A stretch of DNA of 28,073 bases, from contig MPUH01000964.1 in NCBI GenBank assembly GCA_001970955.1, positions 1 through 28,073 of the forward strand. The letters run 5' to 3'. This DNA comes from Stentor coeruleus. Its lineage: Eukaryota; Ciliophora; Heterotrichea; Heterotrichida; Stentoridae. Below the pieces are notes generated by a model that made no database searches, was not told the origin of the DNA, and saw only the letters and a program-made list of their open reading frames with translations. Made by a program: the position numbers and the translations under genes. This document shows, in pieces, positions 19,122 through 28,073 of this stretch (positions are counted from its first letter, which is position 1; each line of letters opens with the position of its first letter).

Positions 19122-19802
19122 ATGGAAAACTCATCTGATTCAAGATTAAAATTCGAAGACATTTCGCAGAGTAACATATCTGAAACCCCACGAACATCAT
19201 TGATTGATTCGAACTCTGAAATTTTTGGAGTGTCAAGATCGAAGTCAAAGCATATTTCGTTTGTATCACCAAGCAAACTTGCAAATACCCAATCGTTTTT
19301 CTCACAGCACACTGGTACTGGAAGTTCATATCTATCACCTCAGTATAGAAGAAGCCTTGTAACACCTCCAGAGCAGAATTCTCGTGACCAGTCTTTAAAA
19401 GTGTTGGATGAGAAGTTGTCAAGAATTACAGAAGAACTTATATCAGAAAGAAATACAGCAAAAGAAACTGCTTGGGAGACTGCAAGGGATAGAGTTATGG
19501 ACACCCAACGTGAATCAAAGTTGTATATATCAACAGAAAGGTCAACATTTGCTAAGCAGATTTCTGATGAATATGAGTTAACAGATATTCCTTCATTAAG
19601 GTGGTGTGCTTATTGTAGTAAGGAAAATAGTACAGAAATCGAATATAGGAACTCAAGTAAAACCTTTTGGGCTTCGGTTGGGATATTTTTGGCTGGAGGT
19701 ATTTTAGGATGTTTTATGCTGCCATATACTATGAATTCATGCAAAGATACAAGACTCTTATGCCATGTATGTAAACGGGAAGTTGCCCAGTTGGATTCTT
19801 AA
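19122..19802 (+). CDS. LITAF-like zinc-ribbon membrane-associated protein
   Basis: The protein has 226 residues from the ATG at 19122. Residues 1 to about 150 are polar, Ser-rich and mostly disordered, with a short helix around 90-125 (LKVLDEKLSRITEEL). The C-terminal 66 residues fit the LITAF (SIMPLE) domain: WCAYC with Cys162 and Cys165, an amphipathic hydrophobic stretch at about 182-202, the family-typical LPYTMNSCKDT, then a second Cys pair at 214 and 217 (CHVCKRE). In this family the two half-sites bind one zinc and the hydrophobic part anchors the protein monotopically on the cytosolic face of endosomal or plasma membranes. An endolysosomal sorting role is inferred. The gene converges on the CD36-like gene, with 43 bp between the stops. 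Confidence 0.88.
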   Translation: MENSSDSRLKFEDISQSNISETPRTSLIDSNSEIFGVSRSKSKHISFVSPSKLANTQSFFSQHTGTGSSYLSPQYRRSLVTPPEQNSRDQSLKVLDEKLSRITEELISERNTAKETAWETARDRVMDTQRESKLYISTERSTFAKQISDEYELTDIPSLRWCAYCSKENSTEIEYRNSSKTFWASVGIFLAGGILGCFMLPYTMNSCKDTRLLCHVCKREVAQLDS

Positions 19803-19845
19803 AATACGCAGATTACTTAATAATTGATTAGAATGCTTATAAAAA

Positions 19846-22800
19846 CTAAGTTGGAGTTCTAAGTTCGTTTTGGTTTGTCCCCATGCGTACATATTTTTTA
19901 ATAACCGTGTTCCTTCTCGATTTCCACGTGTCAAACTTGTTTCTCCTATACAAAGCTACTCCTATAATCAAAGCTAAAACTATCATAGTGCATCCAGCAA
20001 TTATTCCTGAATAAAACATGTACTTCCTAAACTCTTGAACAAACTGCATATTCCCAAAGAACTTCTCAATCTGACTACCAGTCATAGCAAACTTCCTCAT
20101 AAAAGTATATACCGGGAAATAAACTCCTTTTCCAGGCACAGGTTCATAAAATCCTTTGAAAAAGTAATCATTATAAACACCCATTCTAAACTCATAGTTT
20201 AAAAACACTCTAACTCCACTACCAGTTAAAGGTTCAACATCAGCATAAGGCATATCACTTTTACTAGGGAAAATCTCTTTAGTCCCTACAGTACCTTCTT
20301 CATAACTATAATATTTAACCATTTTCATAGCATCTTCTGAACACATATAACAATGCATAAAATTCACAAAAGCAGGTGCACTATATTGAGCTGACATATT
20401 CATAAAACCATCAAAGCCATTAGGATTTTGATAAAACTTAGCATTTACTGGAACTTTATCACTTGTATTTAATAATGTGGATATTGTAGTGAAATGAGAT
20501 ACACTTAGACCATGATATTCAAAATCATGATCATAAGTTAGATTTACCATACGAAGTATTGGAGATACAAAAACTTCAAGAATATCATTATCAGAAATCT
20601 TAGTTCCATATTGTCCACCATCACCACCTGTTATGTTTATATCTGTTGCCCATATATTTGTATATGCTGGACTTGTCATTGTTGGAGAAGATTCATTATA
20701 AGCCATGCCATATTTTCTTAAAGTGAAACTACCCATATACTTTTTATAGAATTTCGTTCTTCCTGTATCTAGACGACCGGATTCCACAACATTTCTCGGC
20801 CTTCCAGCCTCACTTGAATTTGTAGCTAAAGCACCATATGGACTAAGCGTCGGCATGCCTCCGCCATATATTTCTAAGCTTTTTGCAAATGCTATAAATG
20901 GGTCATAAAATCCAAGTATCCATTCTTGATATGTTAAAGTTTTAAAAAATGTCAACCCAGGGATTATTCCTAATAAATAATTATATATAGCATCTACATA
21001 TAAAGGATTTGGTAGACCAAATAAAGCTTGAACTTCTGTAGTATTTTTAGTAAAATACATATTATAAAAATATCTAATAGTCCCTGGGTTTAAAAATCCT
21101 GAATAGCTCAAAAAAGATGGGGCAAGAGGAAAAGATGGTAAAATTGTATTATAAACATTCCATTCTATTGGAGTTAAATATCTTGTTGGAAGCCAATTTC
21201 GAAATGTTGGACTTGGTAAGAGAATCCCTTGAGCTTCGGTTGGAAGAAATAAAGTTATATTCCCTGAACTCCATTGTATATAAAGAGTTTCTTCAAATGT
21301 GCATATTTTTTTAGAGCATTTGTGGTAAGATGATGTTATTTGTAATGCTTGGATTACTGGATCTTGGAGGATAGTGTAAAGCAAGGTGTTAAGGTTCTCT
21401 TTTGGGATAAAAGCTAAGAATTGGGTATATTCGATGCTTGAATTGCCTTTATAGGTAGCTTTGACCATAGTCATAAGATTGTACCAGGTACTTGCTTCAG
21501 TTATGTCAAAACCTAAAGTGGATGAACAGAAGGTTTCACTTGAGAAATTTGCTTGGGATAATAAATCTGAACAGGTTGTTCCATTGTTTTTAAAGGAGTT
21601 GTAGATTATTAGGGTTGGAATCGACCAGAATGCGTCGTTAATCATATTGTTGACGCTTGCGACTAGTGAACCTCTTGAAAGCCTCGATAAAAATAAAGAA
21701 TATCCATCAAATGTCACATTATAACTAGGTACCTTAGTCAATATCAGCGCACCCAAATAATTACTAATAACCTCAATCTGAAGGGGGTTTGTAAAACCAA
21801 AAGTCCCCATAGCCGCTGCTGGATTTGTAAACAAAACAGCTAAATTATTCAGATTCGCTAATGAATTAACATTAGCCTTTGGGTAAGTATAATATAATTC
21901 CAACATTTGTGATGCAATATTTTTAAAACTAACAGTTGTATAATTTAATTTGCTAAAAGCTAATTGGAAATAAAACACTTCAGGGAAGCTTGTAAATGAT
22001 GTATTCATCATAATAAATGATGGAAGTGGGCTTTTACTACCTGGTATTGATAAAGTCCCTAAATCACATGGAAGATTTAATGTTACAATACCAGTAGACC
22101 ATTGTAATATGCCTAATTGTTTTGGGTTGTTTGTCCCATAGCGTGTTTGCATATCTGTTTGGATTTCATGTATTTTTTCATAGAGTAAAGATGAGGAGTT
22201 TATAAGTTTTACGAGGTTTGGTTCTTGGAAATGCATATTTAAGGTTTCATAGGCGTTATAGGTTTGAGAAGTGTTGTAATCGAGAATAGTTTGAATCCAA
22301 GGTTTTAAAGTTTGCCATTGACCCCAGCCATAAGTTGTATCATTCCATATAGCTGAAGCATCAAAACCTTCTTGAGTAAGGTAATCTGTTATGTTACTAA
22401 CATCATTATAGAGAAACTTTTTCCATGTAGTATAGCTTAATATCATAGTATAAAAGTCATTCTCTAAAGCTATAATCACATCATAAATACTCGAAACCAT
22501 GTAAAATGGAGGTGCCGAATGTGTTAAAGCATAAAAGTTGATATAAGTCAAAAAATTAAACATAGTCACAGGTGTTGTTTTATTAACCTCAGTCACATTA
22601 TTTGGTATACTTGATAAATTTGTGAATGAATTAAATCCAAGGTATTTTCCAGCATTTTTCTGGCCAAGGTCTCCAAAAGTGTCGTTTTCGNTTTTATTAA
22701 CCTCAGTCACATTATTTGGTATACTTGATAAATTTGTGAATGAATTAAATCCAAGATATTTTCCAGCATTTTTCTGGCCAAGGTCTCCAAAAGTGTCGTT

Positions 22801-23127
22801 TTCGTAAGACCAGTTTCTCCATTGGGTATACTCTTGAAAAGATGAAGGAGGCATTTCAACAATCTTAGCAACTTCTCCATTGATTATATCAGGGACATTT
22901 GTGTAGTTGAAAATTTTAAATGATCTAACCAACTTGATTTCATTTGAGCCTGGGAGTTCTCCCCATTGGTCGTATTCAGATGGCTTACACCAAAGGTTTA
23001 AAAGTGCCTCATCGACCATGGTACTGAAAAAAAGTGGTAGAGAAACCCCTGCAAATATTGATAAGGCCCCAAGAACAAGAAGAATCCAGAAGAGTATTGT
23101 TAAGACAGTGTTTTTCATTATTTCCAC
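19846..23127 (-). CDS. CD36/LIMP-2-family scavenger-receptor-like membrane protein with enlarged ectodomain
   Basis: As assembled it has 1,093 residues, but 38 codons are probably an assembly duplication (22578-22691), giving about 1,055. There is an N-terminal membrane anchor (residues about 6-36) and a C-terminal one (about 1037-1060 as assembled), with short basic tails and many NxT/NxS glycosylation sites between: the CD36 topology. The C-terminal third carries the family's landmarks: DTGRTKFYKKY, NITGGDGGQYG, LEVFVSPILRM, YSAPAFVNFMHCYMC and YADVEPLTGSGVRVFLNYEF. CD36-family proteins bind lipids or lipoproteins and traffic at plasma or lysosomal membranes. Typical members have about 470-500 residues. 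Here the ectodomain holds two related halves, so it is about twice as long. It diverges from the gene at 23360 with a 232-bp spacer. Confidence 0.87.
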   Translation of the reverse strand: MEIMKNTVLTILFWILLVLGALSIFAGVSLPLFFSTMVDEALLNLWCKPSEYDQWGELPGSNEIKLVRSFKIFNYTNVPDIINGEVAKIVEMPPSSFQEYTQWRNWSYENDTFGDLGQKNAGKYLGFNSFTNLSSIPNNVTEVNKXENDTFGDLGQKNAGKYLGFNSFTNLSSIPNNVTEVNKTTPVTMFNFLTYINFYALTHSAPPFYMVSSIYDVIIALENDFYTMILSYTTWKKFLYNDVSNITDYLTQEGFDASAIWNDTTYGWGQWQTLKPWIQTILDYNTSQTYNAYETLNMHFQEPNLVKLINSSSLLYEKIHEIQTDMQTRYGTNNPKQLGILQWSTGIVTLNLPCDLGTLSIPGSKSPLPSFIMMNTSFTSFPEVFYFQLAFSKLNYTTVSFKNIASQMLELYYTYPKANVNSLANLNNLAVLFTNPAAAMGTFGFTNPLQIEVISNYLGALILTKVPSYNVTFDGYSLFLSRLSRGSLVASVNNMINDAFWSIPTLIIYNSFKNNGTTCSDLLSQANFSSETFCSSTLGFDITEASTWYNLMTMVKATYKGNSSIEYTQFLAFIPKENLNTLLYTILQDPVIQALQITSSYHKCSKKICTFEETLYIQWSSGNITLFLPTEAQGILLPSPTFRNWLPTRYLTPIEWNVYNTILPSFPLAPSFLSYSGFLNPGTIRYFYNMYFTKNTTEVQALFGLPNPLYVDAIYNYLLGIIPGLTFFKTLTYQEWILGFYDPFIAFAKSLEIYGGGMPTLSPYGALATNSSEAGRPRNVVESGRLDTGRTKFYKKYMGSFTLRKYGMAYNESSPTMTSPAYTNIWATDINITGGDGGQYGTKISDNDILEVFVSPILRMVNLTYDHDFEYHGLSVSHFTTISTLLNTSDKVPVNAKFYQNPNGFDGFMNMSAQYSAPAFVNFMHCYMCSEDAMKMVKYYSYEEGTVGTKEIFPSKSDMPYADVEPLTGSGVRVFLNYEFRMGVYNDYFFKGFYEPVPGKGVYFPVYTFMRKFAMTGSQIEKFFGNMQFVQEFRKYMFYSGIIAGCTMIVLALIIGVALYRRNKFDTWKSRRNTVIKKYVRMGTNQNELRTPT
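22578..22804. repeat. 113-bp direct duplication around an N inside the CD36-like gene
   Basis: Bases 22578-22690 and 22692-22804 match except for one G/A difference. The N at 22691 makes the insertion 114 bp, so it stays in frame by chance and adds 38 false codons (ENDTFGDLGQ...NNVTEVNK twice). It is almost certainly an unmerged contig overlap. Confidence 0.92.
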
Positions 23128-23359
23128 AGATATCAGTAACTATGGAAACTAAATTTTTTATAGCAGGAAAGAAAGAAAAGAGATTATATTTTAAGAGGAT
23201 AAGATTGTTGAGGATTATGGTATAGATAATTGAGATAAGACTTTTAGGTTTTGGGTGAGAAAAAGATTGTAGGGTTTTATGATGAGATTGTGGTAAGAAT
23301 TATGATAGGGTGATTGGGTTGTTATGAATAGGAATAAGTTTTTATGTAATTATAAGTGA

Positions 23360-23878
23360 ATGTCAATATACGGAGGATTTCCTACAAGAGGATTAGAAAA
23401 TGCTTATAACCATTGCTTGTTTGAGATTATTAGTTTAATGCAAGAATTTTTAATAACTGTGCTTAGGAGTAAATTAGCCCTTGATCGAAGTGTTTTTTGT
23501 GACAATTTCTCTAAATATTTCAATAAGTTAGTCAAGTTTGAGAAAAAAAAGCATTTAGCACCTAAATTTTCAGATGTGTTGCAAGAAATAAACAATTACA
23601 CAAGGGAAGTTTACAACAGTAGTAATTTTACTCAATATACAGAGAAAAAGCATTTTGTATCAGGTTCAACTTATAGTTTTGGTAAAGATATTGAATTAAA
23701 AAGGTGGGAAGTATCTTCACCTAAGAAACTTAATGTTATTAGAAGTAGGAATAGACAATCAAGCCTTAGAGCACGTGAAAGTCCTGCTTTTAATAGAAAT
23801 GAATATTTGAGAAGCTATCAAGATCAAGTTATGAAGAGCATAATTAAAGAGCTGTCACCTGATTTAGATGAGAACTAG
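23360..23878 (+). CDS. Uncharacterised 172-residue basic protein
   Basis: I do not recognise this family. The frame runs from the ATG at 23360 to the TAG at 23876. The N-terminal part (MSIYGGFPTR, then a helical stretch to about residue 90 with FEIISLMQEFLITVLRSK) looks folded and amphipathic. The remainder is Ser/Arg-rich (VIRSRNRQSSLRARES) and ends in a short acidic helix (KSIIKELSPDLDEN). No signal peptide or clear transmembrane segment is seen. It diverges from the CD36-like gene and converges on the WD40 gene (274-bp spacer). Codon content resembles its neighbours, which supports a real gene. The ordered N-terminus looks like the part most likely to be conserved. Confidence 0.72.
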   Translation: MSIYGGFPTRGLENAYNHCLFEIISLMQEFLITVLRSKLALDRSVFCDNFSKYFNKLVKFEKKKHLAPKFSDVLQEINNYTREVYNSSNFTQYTEKKHFVSGSTYSFGKDIELKRWEVSSPKKLNVIRSRNRQSSLRARESPAFNRNEYLRSYQDQVMKSIIKELSPDLDEN

Positions 23879-24152
23879 CTCAGATTATTTAAACTAATAG
23901 CTTTGAATAATCCACTTTTTAATAGACCTTCTTATTCTTCACTAAAAATTTTTTACATGTGAACATTTTTACATAAACTAGTAAAATGAAGATAAGGAAT
24001 AATAAGAAAAATAATTTACTTTGGGTTTTGGAATAACTGATATTCAAAGTTTAATAAATAATCATTTATTTTTCTATTATCAAATACTTATCTTCTATAT
24101 TTTAAATCTAGTTCTTCTAATCCTAATCAAAAATACTATTACCCCATTTATA

Positions 24153-25151
24153 TTAATCTTCTAAATCATTTTCTTCTAACTTCTCAATATACCTAAAAAC
24201 TTTCATACTCCCATCCCCACACCCCAAAGCAATCCTATCCGAATTATTAGCAAAATCCAATGAATAAACCCCTTTATTCACACTATCCAATACCCCAAAA
24301 TGTTTTTTAGCCTCAGTATCATAAATATAAAACTGATTGCCACCAACTCCTCCAACAGCAAAAGTTTCCCCATTATCAAATTTGCTAAACTGTACAGTAT
24401 AAGCTTTACACGAAGTATCCCCACTAATTAAATTCTCACTAAAAACACATCTCTCTTCACTTTTACTCCATATTTGAACCTGTTCTTCAATATTATAACT
24501 CCCAGCCAATATTAAATCCCCTTTAATATCCAAACTATCTCCATATACCCTAGGTCCATAAAAACTTTTTATAACCTGATTATTTCTCAAATCCCATATA
24601 AGAATGTTATTATCCCATCCTCCAGTCATAATACAATTGCAATCAACCCATTTAACTGACATTATTCTATTGTCATGACCCAACTGTTGAGCATTACCTC
24701 CAGTCAGATCTGCTATTTTTTCTTTATTCCCTTCATCGAAAACTTTTACAGATTTATCTTTACATCCAATAGCAAAACTTGTTCCATCATTATTATAATC
24801 ACAAGACAATGCTTGATTTTCTTTTAATTTCAATGTATGTAAAATCTTACCTGATGATGCATGCCAATGGAAAATTCCTCCATCACAAGTTGTTGCTAAG
24901 AGAACATTTTTTGTTTTGTTTGAACTTTTATCTGGTCTCCAACGTATTGAAGTTACTGGGTAAGTTTCTGAGGTTATTTTACAGTTCATAGATCGGATAA
25001 AAACTCCATAGGGGGCTGAGTAAAGTTTAATGCTACCATCTGAACACCCAGTGGCGATATTAGTATCATCTAAACTCCATCTTAGAGAGAAAATCTCAGC
25101 TTCATTTTCTCCGGTTGAGTACTCATGATATATACTTCGTGAGGTTTCCAT
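24153..25151 (-). CDS. WD40-repeat protein, single seven-bladed propeller (332 residues)
   Basis: The ATG is at 25149-25151 and the whole protein is WD-type blades. Recognisable blade ends include IATGCSDGSIKLY, CDGGIFHW, IGCKDKSVKVFD, TGGWDNNILIWD and LGCGDGSMKVFR, with the usual GD/GH-to-WD spacing of about 40 residues. The insert GPRVYGDSLDIKGDLILAGS in the centre is a distinctive element. The length fits one propeller with no extra domain, so it is probably an interaction scaffold. The ligand or complex cannot be told from sequence alone. It is divergent from IFT121/WDR35 (552-bp spacer) and co-regulation is possible, but a ciliary role is not shown. Confidence 0.88.
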   Translation of the reverse strand: METSRSIYHEYSTGENEAEIFSLRWSLDDTNIATGCSDGSIKLYSAPYGVFIRSMNCKITSETYPVTSIRWRPDKSSNKTKNVLLATTCDGGIFHWHASSGKILHTLKLKENQALSCDYNNDGTSFAIGCKDKSVKVFDEGNKEKIADLTGGNAQQLGHDNRIMSVKWVDCNCIMTGGWDNNILIWDLRNNQVIKSFYGPRVYGDSLDIKGDLILAGSYNIEEQVQIWSKSEERCVFSENLISGDTSCKAYTVQFSKFDNGETFAVGGVGGNQFYIYDTEAKKHFGVLDSVNKGVYSLDFANNSDRIALGCGDGSMKVFRYIEKLEENDLED

Positions 25152-25703
25152 TTATTTAAGCTAGATTAGTTCATTTACACTTAGAATTTATTAGAATAGG
25201 ATATTGAGAGTAGGATGTGAAGTTTTTACTTCTTGCTAGGATTTTTTCCATTTTGATATGAATATGATAAATTATGATAATTTATGGTTTTGGAATGACA
25301 AAAGGTTAGTTTATATCTGCAATCTAGGTTGCAGATGAGTCTGATATAAGGTTAATGACTCAATTTACTTAAATTCAATAAAAAATCCTCATTTTCAGTA
25401 AGCATTAGCTATAAAAAAATCTTTTCCACATATTTTTTTTTTAAAAAACTCTTTCCATAACTCTAAAGCCATATTCATAAACCTTCAGTCTATACAGTAA
25501 AAAATACACCAAAAAAAAAATCCTATATTCTAACAACCCGAAAGCCTAACCATTTTCTATGGCCTAAGTTAGCAACCTAAATTATATCTATCTAGGATTT
25601 TTCAACATAAAAAGCCTACTACCAAAACAAATTCATAATATTACAAAAGAAACTCTAATTTTTCTCTATCTCATTAAAATATTCAATTTAGATTATAATA
25701 TTT
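25152..25703. promoter_or_regulatory. Divergent promoter region between the WD40 gene and IFT121/WDR35
   Basis: The plus strand is G-rich over about 25160-25310 (WD40 gene side) and C-rich, G-poor over about 25340-25700 (IFT121 side). The switch coincides with a perfect inverted repeat at 25315-25336. No ORF is seen in between. Confidence 0.5.
25315..25336. repeat. Perfect 8-bp inverted repeat (hairpin or palindromic site)
   Basis: ATCTGCAA and TTGCAGAT are separated by six bases (TCTAGG). The element sits between two divergent genes where base skew changes sign. It could be a dimeric protein-binding site, a cruciform, or chance. Confidence 0.7.
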
Positions 25704-28073
25704 ATGTTTGTCTACCTAAGCAAAAAAGTAACCTCAACATAGATTGCCTTACCTTCAGATAGTTCAGAGATTAAAACCCTATCTTGGAATCAAACTGAAG
25801 GTTGGATTGCATGTGGTGGCAAAGATGCTATGCTAAAAGTTATTAAACTTGAACCACCTTGTATTACAGTCCCTGGTGAAGCCCCAAAGTCAAATTTATC
25901 AATGAACCAAACACTTGAAGGGCATCATAGTGGGATTAGAGTGTTAAATTGGAATGAACCATTTAAGAAACTTTCTAGTTCTGATATGGACGGGCTGATT
26001 ATTGTGTGGTTTTTAAGAAAAGGTGCATGGGTTGAAGAGATGATAAATAATCGTAACAAATCCACTGTTTGTGATATGAAATGGAGTCTAGATGGACAGA
26101 AAATATGCATTGGCTATGAAGACGGCGCGGTTATTGTTGGAAGCGTTGAAGGGAATCATATATGGGGAAAAGATCTCCCTCATCAACTTTGTTATTTAGA
26201 ATGGTCCCCAGATGCTAAAATCATACTTTTTGGAAGTACATCAGGAGAAATATTCATATACGACAGTGCAGGGAACATGCTTAGAAATCTACAAATCAAA
26301 TGCCTTAAAGACTATAAAGGACCAAATAAGTCTTTAGCTTGTATATCATGGCGTTCTCCAAGTAAAAACTATGCACCTGAAGATGTAGCTTTTCCAGGTC
26401 TATGCATAGCTTATCAAAACGGAAGAATCCAACTAATGAAACATGAAAATGATGAAAACCCTTTAATAATAGACACAGGAATGACAATTAGTTGCTCATC
26501 ATGGAATAATACAGGGAAAATTCTTGCTATTTCAGGTTCACTTTCTTCTAAAGGAGGTGTTGTCCAGTTTTATACAAATGTTGGAGTCCATATGAGAACT
26601 TTAGTAGTCCCAGATTCAGCTTATGTTTCATCAGTATCTTGGGAAGGTAATGGTTTAAGAATAGCTTTATCAGTAACAAGTATTATTTATTGTGCGAATA
26701 TTAAACCAGATTACAACTGGGCTTATTTTAATGAAAATATAGTATATGCTTTTACTAAACCAGACAGAAGCGATTTTTGTGTTGTGTTTTGGAATTTAAA
26801 GTCTAATGAACGTTATGTGAAATTTGTTAAAAAACTCATGCATGTTTGTGCTCATGCTGATCATTGTTTGATGGTAACTAAAACTGAAGACTCAAATTCA
26901 ATGTGGATGCTTATATTATGTAACTCTATAGGTAGTCCAGTAGATACTAAGAAAGTTAATATAGAACCATTGTTTGTGTCTATGAATAAAACTCATATTG
27001 TTGTTGCTAGTAATGATAGTGTATATGTTTGGCAGTATAGGTCGCAAGTATCTAAAATGTTGTCACAAGATACGTCAAAAAGAAAAATTGGAAGGGAAAT
27101 CGGGTTTAATGTTGATGAAACTCCTGATTTAAATGCTTTGTATGATCCTGAAAGGTTTAATAAACCTATTAGATCTAGTCAGGACCCTATAGCTTGTGTT
27201 ACAACAGGTGAAGGTTTTTTCCTTGTAGGCCGTGTATCAGGGACAGTTAATAAATATACTATTCCCCATGTTGCTTTAGAATGTAAATACACCCTTAGAT
27301 GTAGACCTCAACAAATAAGTGTCAATTGTAACTCAGCTAAACTTAGTATTATTGATATAAACGGTGTTTTAACTTTCTATGATACAAATGCAAAAGGTAC
27401 TTCTGGGGCTAAAGGTGAACATTTAGATTCAGAACGTAAAGATGTCTGGGATATGAAATGGAGTACAGACAACCCTGATCTTATTGTCATCATGGAAAAA
27501 ACTCGTATGTTCGTTTTACAAGGAACTGAAACTGAAGATCCAATAATAAGTTCAGGATATTTATGTGAATTTAAAGATTTAGAAATCAAAGCTATTTTAT
27601 TAGATGAGATATTTAAAACCCCTGATGCGCATATAGCCCCTGAAGAACTTATTATGAAATTCGAAACAAAGAGTTTAAAAGATACAAGGGAACTTATAAT
27701 GAAAGTTGATATAAAAGAAGCATTTGACCATGTTGAAAAAAATCCATACCCAAGACTTTGGCGGATAATAGCTGAAGCATCTTTAAACAAACTCGAACTT
27801 GATATAGCACAAAAAGCTTTTGTAAAAGTTGATGATTATCAAGGGCTGATGTTTGTAAACAAGTTAAAAAAACTTGAAGACCCAACAAAACAAAAAGCAG
27901 AAGTGGCGATTTTCTTCAAAAACTACGACGAAGCTGAAGAAATCTATAAAAGCATTGATAGAAAAGATTTAGCTTTAGATATGAGAGTTAGAATCGGGGA
28001 TTGGGTTCGTGTATTACAACTTATAGACCAAGGTGCTGGTAATGATGAGCTTATAACTACTTCATATAACTCT
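25704..28073 (+). CDS. IFT121: IFT121/WDR35, intraflagellar transport complex A subunit (3' partial, one 15-nt intron)
   Basis: Joining 25704-25727 to 25743-28073 gives 785 residues, open to the window edge. The start MFVYLSKK|IALPSDSSEIKTLSW and the blocks WIACGGKDAMLKVIKLE, LSMNQTLEGHHSGI, EEMINNRNKS, QKICIGYEDGAVIVGSVEGN and IWGKDL closely follow animal WDR35. The first roughly 620 residues are WD40 beta-propellers. The last part (YPRLWRIIAEASLNKL, KAFVKVDDYQGLMFV, YDEAEEIYKSIDRKDLAL, GDWVRVLQL) is the TPR-like helical solenoid. IFT-A drives retrograde transport and membrane-protein entry in cilia, consistent with a heavily ciliated cell. Animal homologues have about 1,170-1,180 residues, so roughly a third lies beyond the window. 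Confidence 0.97.
25728..25742 (+). other. 15-nt spliceosomal intron in IFT121/WDR35
   Basis: It reads GTAACCTCAACATAG, phase 0, after codon 8. It contains an in-frame stop (the terminal TAG), and its removal restores SKKIALP, matching the conserved IFT121 N-terminus. It shares the GTAA start, AG end and exact length with the intron in the Rab gene. Confidence 0.96.

Noticed and set aside
22578-22804. Tandem repeat domain in the CD36-like protein
   Set aside because: The two copies are separated only by an N and are nearly identical in DNA, the same signature as at the other joins, so it is an assembly artefact rather than a domain.
25704-25742. Nonsense mutation (TAG) at codon 13 of IFT121/WDR35, or reassigned stop codon
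   Set aside because: Removing the 15-nt GTAA...AG segment restores the conserved N-terminus exactly, and no other in-frame stops occur in the following 777 codons.

Overview
The window looks like macronuclear DNA of a heterotrich ciliate, most likely Stentor (S. coeruleus or a close relative). The evidence is: dense intron-poor protein genes in very AT-rich spacers; two independent 15-nt GTAA...AG introns, whose removal restores textbook protein sequences (a Rab GTPase and IFT121/WDR35); and the standard genetic code, since tryptophan is TGG throughout and no in-frame TGA, TAA or TAG is needed as sense, unlike Blepharisma or Condylostoma. The genus call is inference. No telomere, rRNA, tRNA or CRISPR was recognised.

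Layout. 1-6143 (minus) is most of a giant repetitive protein with more than 30 Trp-anchored Sfi1-like motifs, cut by the left window edge and by an assembly gap at 1538. 6144-9670 is a 3.5 kb AT-rich stretch with no convincing gene. 9671-11446 (minus) encodes a DDT-WHIM-PHD chromatin protein, probably an ISWI partner. 13270-15069 (minus) encodes a C2-like, coiled-coil, GAS2-related (GAR-like) protein. 16083-16697 (minus) is a Rab1-like GTPase with one intron, and behind it lies a 10-bp minisatellite. 17412-18041 (minus) is an unknown, probably disordered protein. 19122-19802 (plus) is a LITAF-domain protein convergent with 19846-23127 (minus), a very large CD36-family membrane protein. 23360-23878 (plus) is an unknown small protein. 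24153-25151 (minus) is a WD40 protein divergent from 25704-28073 (plus), the start of IFT121/WDR35.

These genes do not form an operon. Most are cytoskeletal, ciliary, trafficking or chromatin housekeeping genes. The most notable locus is the giant protein. Its [F/L]xxW[K/R] motifs sit at about 50-residue spacing in one block and about 70-residue spacing in another, the latter arranged as an exact 630-bp (210-residue) triplet super-repeat. This is the pattern expected of a backbone for centrin/spasmin-type calcium-binding proteins in contractile myonemes.

Assembly quality matters here. Five single Ns mark unresolved joins. Four are flanked by direct duplications that look like unmerged contig ends, and one of those adds a false in-frame 38 codons to the CD36-like gene. 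The fifth (1538) hides at least about 538 bp of repeats in the giant gene and creates a false stop. Spacers show strong strand asymmetry: the coding strand is C-rich upstream of genes and G-rich downstream.
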